From an uncultured Clostridium sp. (GTDB lineage Bacteria; Bacillota; Clostridia; TANB77; CAG-508), in assembly GCA_900556865.1 (NCBI GenBank), contig USQS01000066.1:1-5095 (forward strand): a stretch of 5,095 bases of DNA, read 5' to 3'. The notes beneath the pieces were generated by a model. The model saw only the letters and a list, made by a program, of their open reading frames with translations, did not search any database and was not told where the DNA came from. Of the stretch, positions 1 to 5,095 are shown piece by piece; the stretch's first letter is position 1, and every line of letters starts with the position of its first letter. The position numbers and the translations under genes were made by a program.

Positions 1-877
1 CACATTCTGCAATTGCCTCTATTACATCACTTGTAAAATCTTTTGGGTGTGGTGAAATAAACCTGATTCTTTCTATTCCATCAATTTTATTTATTTCTTT
101 AAGCAATTTTGCAAATGAATTAATTTCTTTATAATCTTCATTAACATCAATCAATTTGCCTTGTTCTATTGCACTCATTTCTGAACGTAAATATGAGTTT
201 ACATTTTGACCAAGTAACATTATTTCTTTGTATCCTTGGTTTGCCAATTCTTTTACTTCATTTATTATATCTTTTGGCTTTCTACTTCTTTCTCTACCTC
301 TCACATATGGGACTATACAATAGCTACAAAAATTATTACATCCATACATAATTGTAACAGACCCTTGTGTTTTGCTGTTTCTTTTAATTGGAAGGTTTTC
401 ATATACATTTCCATCTATGTTTATAACATCTTGTATCTTTTTTTGTTTTTCTAAAACATAGCAAATATCTTCTGGTAATTTATGTAATGTGTGTGTACCA
501 AATACAATATCAACATATGAAAACGATTTCTTTATTTTTTTTAAAATATGTTCTTCTTGCATCATACAACCACCAATTGCAATAATTAAATTATTTTTTT
601 CTTTTAAGTTTTTTAGTTCTCCAATTTTTCCAAATAATCTTTCTTCTGCGTTTTCTCGAACACAGCAAGTATTAAAAATTGCAAGGTTTGCTTTTTTTAT
701 ATCATCTGTTTTGCTATATCCCATTTGTTCTAACATTCCACAAATTTTTTCAGAATCATTTTCATTTAATTGACATCCCATTGTTAAAATAGCATATTTC
801 AAATTTTTATTTTCATTTAATTTTGCAACTTTATCTATATATTTTTTTTGAATTTCTATTTCTTGTTTTTCACTCAT
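1..877 (-). CDS. miaB: MiaB, tRNA-2-methylthio-N6-dimethylallyladenosine synthase (3' end missing)
   Basis: Radical-SAM methylthiotransferase that converts i6A37 to ms2i6A37 next to the anticodon of tRNAs reading UNN codons; cytosolic, with two [4Fe-4S] clusters. The window holds 292 codons of a family usually about 440-475 residues long, so the C-terminal third, including the TRAM domain, lies beyond base 1. The N-terminal UPF0004 domain has its three cluster cysteines at C35 (TMGCQLN), C71 (NTCCVRENAEERLFG) and C104 (GGCMMQEEH). The radical-SAM CxxxCxxC is C180-C184-C187 (YGCNNFCSYCIVPYVRGRERSR). LLGQNVNSY (221-229) and RIRF..PHPKDF (270-281) are MiaB signatures, and the NTCCVRENAE form separates it from MtaB and RimO. 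The ATG at 877-875 directly abuts the TAA of the upstream gene, and an SD site lies 9 bases before it, so translational coupling is likely. About 16 extra residues follow NSY compared with typical MiaB. Family assignment is very secure. Confidence 0.96.
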   Translation of the reverse strand, partial: MSEKQEIEIQKKYIDKVAKLNENKNLKYAILTMGCQLNENDSEKICGMLEQMGYSKTDDIKKANLAIFNTCCVRENAEERLFGKIGELKNLKEKNNLIIAIGGCMMQEEHILKKIKKSFSYVDIVFGTHTLHKLPEDICYVLEKQKKIQDVINIDGNVYENLPIKRNSKTQGSVTIMYGCNNFCSYCIVPYVRGRERSRKPKDIINEVKELANQGYKEIMLLGQNVNSYLRSEMSAIEQGKLIDVNEDYKEINSFAKLLKEINKIDGIERIRFISPHPKDFTSDVIEAIAEC

Positions 878-1498
878 TTAGTTAATCCTTTCTCCCCAAT
901 ATGCCTCATAAATCTTTTTTGCAGACTCTGGGCTATCCACACCTTCTTTATTTTTTATTGGTGCAAACTCCTCATCTCTATTTACTCTCATAATAAGCAT
1001 ATCATCAAATAATTTAAAACCATCAAAAACAAAACGCTCAAATTTGCATAAGTTCTTTTTTATAGCTGTATGATATTCTAAATCATAATCAGATATCTTT
1101 TCTATAGCTTCAATACTTAACAAATGACTAACAAAATTTCCTTCTCCAAAAACTAATTCTCCGGAAGAATTTCTTAAATTAATCATTTCATCTGTAAGCT
1201 CTATATATTCAATAATTCCAGGTTTACCATTTCTTTTACAAAAAGCACCTAGTTTTTCTTCTGGATATGCTTTTGAAATAGATTTAGATGCAATTTCATT
1301 TTTATTTATAACTGTAAGCCCTATAAATAAAGGATCTATTGGTCTTACCATGATATTATCTACACCTGAAATATAAACCCATTTTATATTTTTATTTTTC
1401 ATATCATCTATCACTTTTTCTTCTTTTAATGCACTATAAACACCACCATTTCCGTCAGAAGCTGTTTTTATAGTTCCATTTTCTAAAACTAATTTTCC
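878..1498 (-). CDS. C-terminal fragment of the UAP1-like pyrophosphorylase (sugar-binding half)
   Basis: The continuation frame is open from the GGA codon at 1498 to TAA (880-878), giving 206 residues. Numbered on the reconstructed protein, it carries DGNGGVY (204-210), GVDN (234-237) followed by DPLFIG (244-249), GKPGIIEY (280-287), GEGNF (307-311), an H..IKK motif at about 332-337, and FERFVFDGF (342-350). Each has a counterpart in human AGX1/UAP1, including the VDN and DP.FIG metal/sugar-site motifs and the FVFD segment. The only initiation codon giving a long independent product is a GTG at 1414, which has no convincing SD and would omit the DGNGG motif. I therefore read this as the rest of one gene, not as a separate gene. 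It ends in GGGGAGAAAGG, which doubles as the miaB ribosome binding site. Confidence 0.83.
   Translation of the reverse strand, partial: GKLVLENGTIKTASDGNGGVYSALKEEKVIDDMKNKNIKWVYISGVDNIMVRPIDPLFIGLTVINKNEIASKSISKAYPEEKLGAFCKRNGKPGIIEYIELTDEMINLRNSSGELVFGEGNFVSHLLSIEAIEKISDYDLEYHTAIKKNLCKFERFVFDGFKLFDDMLIMRVNRDEEFAPIKNKEGVDSPESAKKIYEAYWGERIN
887..897 (-). promoter_or_regulatory. Ribosome binding site of miaB inside the upstream gene
   Basis: GGGGAGAAAGG on the minus strand lies 9 bases before the miaB ATG and is made by the last codons of the pyrophosphorylase gene (WGERIN, then TAA). It is the best SD in the window. Together with the TAA-ATG junction it indicates translational coupling. Confidence 0.7.
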
Positions 1499-2066
1499 GT
1501 TCTAAAGTAAGTTGTGGCAAAACATTTTGCTTGAAAAATTTAACTTTTTCCTTATCATATCCAAAAAAGTTATGCTCTTCAAAAAAGCTTTTTGTTTTAT
1601 CATCATTTTGCTTACTTGTCATTATATACCAATATGGTAATATTCCATATTTTATTTTAGACTGTTTTAAAGTTTCAGCCAAAATTTCAAATATGTATTT
1701 TCCAGATTTACCAATATCTAATTTAAAAGTACCTTTTGGACCATCAAAACCAAGTCTTGTTCCCTGACCTCCAGCCATTGTAATTACTGCATACTCATCA
1801 TTTTTTATTATATCTATACCTTTTTGCTCTATTGTTTCAATATCTTTTAAATTTTTCTTATTTATACTTTCTATTGGTGTTATTTTTTCATTCTCTTCAA
1901 CTTTGTGTACTGTATTATACAGCTTTTTCATCTTCTCAAAATCTATTTTATCAATTTGTTCAAACAAAATATTTTTTTGCTCATTATTCATCTCTTTCAT
2001 TTCTTCTAAAATATGCTCTTGATTGTATTTTTTCAATTTTTCCTCTATTAACTTTTTATTTACCAT
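1455..2066 (-). CDS. N-terminal fragment of the UAP1-like pyrophosphorylase (nucleotide-binding half)
   Basis: As read, this frame gives 203 residues and stops at TGA (1457-1455). Residues 1-60 are a charged helical leader resembling the N-terminal helical region of UAP1 proteins (NQEHILEEMKEMN). The UTP-binding signature of the superfamily is at about 97-112 (MAGGQGTRLGFDGPKG), with conserved G99-G100, R104 and K111. YWYIMTS (145-151) and the FFGY/QNVLPQL segment (167-186) also match UAP1/AGX1. From residue 190 onward (RKISFRKWNYKNSF) the sequence is out-of-frame and unlike the family. ATG at 2066 is chosen because a purine-rich SD lies 12 bases upstream and the leader fits the family. Alone, this piece lacks most of the sugar-binding half and is unlikely to be active. 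Confidence 0.85.
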   Translation of the reverse strand: MVNKKLIEEKLKKYNQEHILEEMKEMNNEQKNILFEQIDKIDFEKMKKLYNTVHKVEENEKITPIESINKKNLKDIETIEQKGIDIIKNDEYAVITMAGGQGTRLGFDGPKGTFKLDIGKSGKYIFEILAETLKQSKIKYGILPYWYIMTSKQNDDKTKSFFEEHNFFGYDKEKVKFFKQNVLPQLTLERKISFRKWNYKNSF

Positions 2067-2078
2067 ATTTAATCACAT

Positions 2079-2088
2079 TCCTTTCCTT
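2079..2088 (-). promoter_or_regulatory. Ribosome binding site of the pyrophosphorylase gene
   Basis: AAGGAAAGGA on the minus strand lies 12 bases before the ATG at 2066 in the 47-base gap after mtaB. An ATG inside the site's 3' edge (AAGGAATG) is followed at once by TGA, so it is not a usable start. Confidence 0.6.
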
Positions 2089-2113
2089 GTAAAGTTTTTT
2101 CTTTACTATTATA

Positions 2114-3427
2114 TTATATTTTAGCAATCAATATTTGTTTTTCTTCTTTAATTGGAACAACTTCTTGTAATTTATTTTCTAGATTTTCTTCAGTTTTTAC
2201 TTTTACTCTTATATAATTTTTTGTATAACCTTCCCAATAGTCCTCAACTTTTTCTTCAAATAAAACCATAATTTTTTTATTAATATATTTTTTATTATAC
2301 ATTTCTTGATTAATATTTGAAAGCTCTATTAGCTTTTCACTTCTTTCTTCTTTTTTGTTTCCATCTACTTGCATAGGCATTTTTTGAGCAAATGTCCCCT
2401 CTCTTGGAGAATATTTAAATATATGCATTTTATAAAAAGAAATATTTTTCAAAAAATTGTAGGTCTGTTCAAATTCTTCATCTGTTTCGCCAGGAAAACC
2501 AACAATAATATCTGTTGTTAAATTAACATCTTTAAAATATTTTCTTAAAATTTGGGCTACTTCTTCAAATTGTTTTGTAGTATATTTTCTATTCATTCTT
2601 TTTAATGTTTCATCACATCCACTTTGAAGAGATAAATGAAATTGATTACAAATTTTTTCTAATTTTGAAAGCCTTTTAGCAAATTCTTCTGTAATAATTG
2701 TTGGTTCTAATGAGCCTAATCTAATTCTTTCAATTTCTTGTATTTTGTTTAAATCTTCTAATAAATCTATTAGAAAATAATTATTTTCTTTATTTTCTTT
2801 TCCATATGAAGCAATATGTATTCCTGTTAAAACAACCTCTTTAATACCTTTTTTAGCAATTTGTTCTACTTCTTTTATAACATTTTCTTTGCTCCTGCTT
2901 CTTATTCTACCTCTTGCAAATGGAATTAAGCAATATGTGCAAAAATTATTACATCCATCTTGAATTTTTATTGTTGCTCTTGTTTTTTCTGTATAGGTAT
3001 TTAGACCCATTTCCAAAAATTCTTTTTCCTTATTTACATCTATAATTTTTTCCACTCTTTTTTTATTTTCAATATAACATTCTATAATTTGAACAATATC
3101 TTTTTTTTCAACATTTCCTAAACTTAAATCTATCTCTTCTATTTCATCAACTTTCTCTTTTGCAACTTGTACATAACACCCCACAGCAACAACAATACTA
3201 TTTTTATTTTCTTCCTTTACTTTTCTTAAAATATGTCGTGATTTTCTATCTGCAATATTTGTAACTGTACATGTATTTACTATTATAACATCTGGATTTT
3301 CTTTAATACCACAAACACTATACCCTGCATCTAGAAACTTTTGAGCCATTGCGTTTGATTCATATTGGTTTACTTTACAACCTAATGTCAAAAATGTTAC
3401 TTTTAAACTTTTATTTTTACTTTCCAT
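2114..3427 (-). CDS. mtaB: MtaB, tRNA (t6A37) 2-methylthiotransferase
   Basis: Radical-SAM enzyme converting t6A37 to ms2t6A37 in tRNAs reading ANN codons, notably tRNA-Lys; homologue of Bacillus subtilis YqeV/MtaB. The 437 residues are a normal length. Domain order is UPF0004 (about 8-110) with cluster cysteines C17 (TLGCKVN), C53 (NTCTVTN) and C84 (VGCYVQ); radical SAM with C159-C163-C166 (DGCNNFCTYCLIPFARGRIRSR); then LTGIHIASYG (200-209), SLEP (239-242), LSLQSGCDETLKRM (265-278) and IVGFPGETDEEF (308-319); and a C-terminal TRAM-like region (about 380-437). NTCTVTN and TGIHIASYG favour MtaB over MiaB or RimO. The ATG at 3427 is ten codons before the first conserved motif and is the natural start, although the best SD (AGAAGGGA) is 14 bases away, longer than ideal. 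First gene of the unit after the guaB terminator; the pyrophosphorylase gene follows after 47 bases. Confidence 0.95.
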   Translation of the reverse strand: MESKNKSLKVTFLTLGCKVNQYESNAMAQKFLDAGYSVCGIKENPDVIIVNTCTVTNIADRKSRHILRKVKEENKNSIVVAVGCYVQVAKEKVDEIEEIDLSLGNVEKKDIVQIIECYIENKKRVEKIIDVNKEKEFLEMGLNTYTEKTRATIKIQDGCNNFCTYCLIPFARGRIRSRSKENVIKEVEQIAKKGIKEVVLTGIHIASYGKENKENNYFLIDLLEDLNKIQEIERIRLGSLEPTIITEEFAKRLSKLEKICNQFHLSLQSGCDETLKRMNRKYTTKQFEEVAQILRKYFKDVNLTTDIIVGFPGETDEEFEQTYNFLKNISFYKMHIFKYSPREGTFAQKMPMQVDGNKKEERSEKLIELSNINQEMYNKKYINKKIMVLFEEKVEDYWEGYTKNYIRVKVKTEENLENKLQEVVPIKEEKQILIAKI

Positions 3428-3441
3428 ATTTCTAATTTCAA

Positions 3442-3449
3442 TCCCTTCT
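3442..3449 (-). promoter_or_regulatory. Ribosome binding site of mtaB (long spacing)
   Basis: AGAAGGGA on the minus strand is the only purine-rich SD-like site before the mtaB ATG, but 14 bases separate them, more than the usual 5-10. No in-frame ATG, GTG or TTG lies nearer at an ideal distance, and the protein alignment supports the ATG at 3427. Confidence 0.5.
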
Positions 3450-3492
3450 CAAGGCATAAATTTAGTTAAAAATTTTCATTTCAATCAAACAT

Positions 3493-3521
3493 ATTTTAGC
3501 ATAATATTAAGCCAAAAACAA
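3493..3521 (-). promoter_or_regulatory. Candidate sigma-A promoter for mtaB
   Basis: On the minus strand, TTGTTT (3521-3516) and TAAAAT (3498-3493) are separated by 17 bases, and the -10 is preceded by TGC, giving an extended -10. Predicted transcription would start near 3486, leaving a leader of about 58 bases before the mtaB ATG. The -35 is a poor match to TTGACA and overlaps the terminator arm; the extended -10 is the stronger part. AT-rich DNA gives chance -10 matches, so this is a reasoned guess supported by position between a terminator and a gene start. Confidence 0.45.
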
Positions 3522-3560
3522 CACTTTTTTTACATTAAATTTTAAAAAAAGTGTTGTTTT
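3515..3560 (-). terminator. Intrinsic terminator of guaB
   Basis: A perfect 17-base inverted repeat (3515-3531 and 3544-3560) surrounds a 12-base A/T loop. On the minus strand the stem reads AAAACAACACTTTTTTT, loop, AAAAAAAGTGTTGTTTT, followed by one more T. The A-tract before and T-tract after the ACAACAC/GTGTTGT core are typical of low-G+C Firmicute terminators. It begins about 11 bases after the guaB stop codon. A weaker T-rich stretch on the other side could also stop plus-strand transcription, but no plus-strand gene needs it. Confidence 0.85.
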
Positions 3561-3571
3561 AATATATTTTT

Positions 3572-5080
3572 TTATCCTTTAAATTCTCTATCAATATTTT
3601 TAATTATAACATCATGAGCAGAACCTTCTTGTATGCTAACATTTGAAACTAAAGTTAATCTTGCCTTTTCATGTAATTCTGGTATAGATGTAGCACCACA
3701 ATTGCACATAGTTGATCTTATTTTTAATGTTGTTACTTCAACATTATCTTTTAATCTACCAGCATATGGTATGTAAGAATCTACGCCTTCTTCAAAAGAA
3801 AGTTTTTTGTTTCCACCCATATCGTATCTTTGCCAGTTACGTGCTCTGTTTGAACCTTCTCCCCAGTATTCTTTTACATATCCATTACCTTTTCTAATTA
3901 ATCTTGTTGGGCTTTCATCAAAACGAGCAAAATATCTTCCCATCATTACAAAATCTGCTCCTAAAGCAAGAGCTATTGTAATGTGATGATCATATACAAT
4001 TCCACCATCTGAACAAATTGGAATATACACTCCTGTTTCTTCAAAATATTCATCACGAGCTTGACAAACATCTATTAAACTACTTGCTTGCCCTCTACCA
4101 ATTCCTTTTGTTTCACGAGTTATACATATTGAACCTCCACCAATTCCAACTTTAATAAAATCAGCTCCCGCTTCTGCTAAATATCTAAATCCTTCTTTAT
4201 CTACTACATTTCCTGCACCTATTTTTAAAGAATCTCCATAATTTTTTCTAACCCAATCTATTGTATTCTTTTGCCATACTGAATATCCATCTGAAGAGTC
4301 CATACAAATTATATCTACACCAGCTTCAACTAAAGCAGGAATTCTTTCTTCATAATCTCTTGTATTAATTCCAGCTCCTACAATATAACGTTGGTTGCTA
4401 TCTTGAAGTGCTAGTGGATTTTCTTTATGTAATTCATAGTCTTTTCTAAAAACTAATGAGTTTAAATTTCCATTTTCTTCTACAATTGGTAAACAATTTA
4501 TTTTGTTTTCCCAAATCATATCATTCGCCTCTGTTAATGTTAAACCTACTTTTGTATAAATTAATTTAGAAATAGGTGTCATTATTTCTTCAACTTTTTT
4601 ATCAAGTTCATCTCTTGAGACTCTATAATCTTTACTTGTAATTATTCCAAGTAATTTTCCTGTAGCCGTTCCATCTTCTGTTACTGGTATTGTAGAATGA
4701 TCACTTTCTTCTTTTATTTTTAGAATATCTCTTAATGTATCTGTTGGTTTTAAATTCCATTTACTTTTTACAAAGCCAGATTTTGCCTCTTTAACATTTT
4801 TTACCATAGTAGCTTGTGACTCTATACTTTGTGCACCATAAATAAATGCCATTCCTCCTTCTTTTGCTAATGCTATTCCCATGTCTTCGCCAGAAACAGA
4901 TTGCATTATTGCAGATACCATTGGTATATTTGCAGAATATTTAGGTGTTTCTCCTTTTTTAAATTTTACAAGTGGTGTTTCTAAATTAACATTATTTGGT
5001 ATACATCTTTCATCAGTTAAATTTGGTAATAATAAAAATTCGTCAAATGTTCTAGATATGTCTTTTAATATTTTTGCCAT
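3572..5080 (-). CDS. guaB: IMP dehydrogenase, Tritrichomonas-type subfamily
   Basis: Oxidises IMP to XMP with NAD+, the committed step of guanine nucleotide synthesis; a cytosolic tetramer in the family. The 502 residues form a (beta/alpha)8 barrel interrupted by a CBS-pair region (about 102-220). Visible catalytic elements are the nucleophile C319 in GGGSICITR, D261 (MDSSDG), K310 (DFIKVG), G381-R382, the flap dyad R418-Y419 (NWQRYD) and E431 (SFEEGVDSY). These residue numbers coincide with those I recall for Tritrichomonas foetus IMPDH (503 residues), and long stretches (IMQSVSGE, GINTRD, TRETKGIGRGQA, MCNCGA) resemble that enzyme more than Escherichia coli or B. subtilis GuaB. The ATG at 5080 gives an N-terminus colinear with that family; only 15 upstream bases are present and they show no SD. 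An intrinsic terminator follows the TAA by about 11 bases. Confidence 0.96.
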   Translation of the reverse strand: MAKILKDISRTFDEFLLLPNLTDERCIPNNVNLETPLVKFKKGETPKYSANIPMVSAIMQSVSGEDMGIALAKEGGMAFIYGAQSIESQATMVKNVKEAKSGFVKSKWNLKPTDTLRDILKIKEESDHSTIPVTEDGTATGKLLGIITSKDYRVSRDELDKKVEEIMTPISKLIYTKVGLTLTEANDMIWENKINCLPIVEENGNLNSLVFRKDYELHKENPLALQDSNQRYIVGAGINTRDYEERIPALVEAGVDIICMDSSDGYSVWQKNTIDWVRKNYGDSLKIGAGNVVDKEGFRYLAEAGADFIKVGIGGGSICITRETKGIGRGQASSLIDVCQARDEYFEETGVYIPICSDGGIVYDHHITIALALGADFVMMGRYFARFDESPTRLIRKGNGYVKEYWGEGSNRARNWQRYDMGGNKKLSFEEGVDSYIPYAGRLKDNVEVTTLKIRSTMCNCGATSIPELHEKARLTLVSNVSIQEGSAHDVIIKNIDREFKG

Positions 5081-5095
5081 TTTATCGCAAGTATT

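Larger units (their letters stand above)
878..2066 (-). pseudogene. UAP1-like UDP-sugar pyrophosphorylase (UDPGP type 1 family), split by a one-base frameshift
   Basis: The gene encodes a nucleotidyltransferase of the eukaryotic UDP-N-acetylglucosamine/UDP-glucose pyrophosphorylase family (UDPGP), which makes a UDP-sugar and pyrophosphate from UTP and a sugar-1-phosphate. Two minus-strand frames are each clearly homologous and join end to end. The first covers residues 1-188; the second starts at the GGA codon at 1498. Removing one base within about 1499-1505 gives a continuous protein of about 395 residues, close to the roughly 400 usual for bacterial members. The sugar cannot be read from sequence: GlcNAc-1-P is suggested by resemblance to human AGX1/UAP1, but glucose-1-P or others are possible. 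It lies 47 bases after mtaB and abuts miaB. All motifs on both sides are well preserved and there is only one lesion, so either a very recent mutation or a sequencing/assembly error is plausible. Confidence 0.85.

Noticed and set aside
169..773. Three overlapping plus-strand frames of 60-94 codons
   Set aside because: They lie opposite the conserved miaB coding sequence and encode F/I/L/S/Y-rich translations typical of the antisense of A-rich coding DNA, with no SD or known domain.
842..849. Run of eight A in the miaB coding strand near the start
   Set aside because: It could allow slippage in principle, but such runs are expected in Lys-rich, AT-rich genes and the reading frame is intact on both sides.
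878..1414. Separate gene starting at GTG 1414
   Set aside because: The frame stays open and family-like upstream to 1498, including DGNGGVY, and the GTG lacks a convincing SD. It is the 3' part of one gene.
1496..1505. Programmed +1 frameshifting joining the two halves of the pyrophosphorylase
   Set aside because: The site TTA-GAA-CGG has no stop codon, rare hungry codon or known slippery pattern at the shift, and no SD-like stimulator nearby. The family is not known to use recoding. An indel or sequence error is simpler.
1531..2092. Two plus-strand frames of 78 and 86 codons opposite the pyrophosphorylase gene
   Set aside because: Both mirror a well-supported minus-strand coding region; their hydrophobic composition follows from antisense of Lys/Glu-rich codons and does not indicate a membrane protein.
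2089..2106. Hairpin GTAAAG / CTTTAC with a 6-base loop in the gap after mtaB
   Set aside because: The stem is six mostly A/T pairs with no T-run after it on the minus strand. It is followed directly by the SD, so it does not look like a terminator and may be chance.
3428..3514. Possible riboswitch or leader RNA before mtaB
   Set aside because: The predicted leader is about 58 bases with no conserved core (SAM, purine or T-box) and no second terminator, too short and featureless to support one.
3712..3897. Plus-strand 61-codon frame opposite guaB
   Set aside because: It is antisense to the highly conserved flap and C-terminal region of IMPDH and has no supporting features.

Overview
The window is AT-rich (well under 35% G+C by eye), and every gene lies on the minus strand. 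AAA, ATA and AGA codons dominate, Shine-Dalgarno sites are purine-rich, and an intrinsic terminator has an A/T-flanked stem. The gene families together (MtaB, MiaB, a UDPGP type 1 family enzyme and a Tritrichomonas-type IMP dehydrogenase) point to a low-G+C Firmicute, most likely an uncultured Clostridia-like anaerobe. No gene here fixes the genus.

Layout in transcription order (right to left). (1) guaB, IMP dehydrogenase, 5080-3572, is complete and ends at a strong hairpin terminator (3515-3560). (2) A candidate promoter (3493-3521), overlapping the terminator arm, precedes mtaB (3427-2114), the tRNA ms2t6A37 methylthiotransferase. (3) After 47 bases comes a UAP1-like UDP-sugar pyrophosphorylase gene (2066-878), split by a one-base frameshift near 1499-1505. 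(4) With no gap at all (TAA directly followed by ATG) comes miaB, the tRNA ms2i6A37 methylthiotransferase, whose first 292 codons are present before it runs off the left edge at base 1.

mtaB, the pyrophosphorylase gene and miaB look like one operon. The two methylthiotransferases add the same 2-methylthio group to A37 of two different tRNA classes, those carrying t6A and those carrying i6A. The nucleotide-sugar enzyme between them has no obvious link to tRNA modification. guaB, which makes XMP for guanine nucleotide synthesis, is a separate unit closed by its own terminator.

No mobile element, CRISPR array, tRNA, rRNA or riboswitch is visible, and the plus strand holds no convincing gene. 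I see no undescribed multi-gene system. The points worth a second look are the frameshift, the eukaryote-like pyrophosphorylase in a tRNA-modification operon, the parasite-type IMPDH, and an insertion in MiaB.
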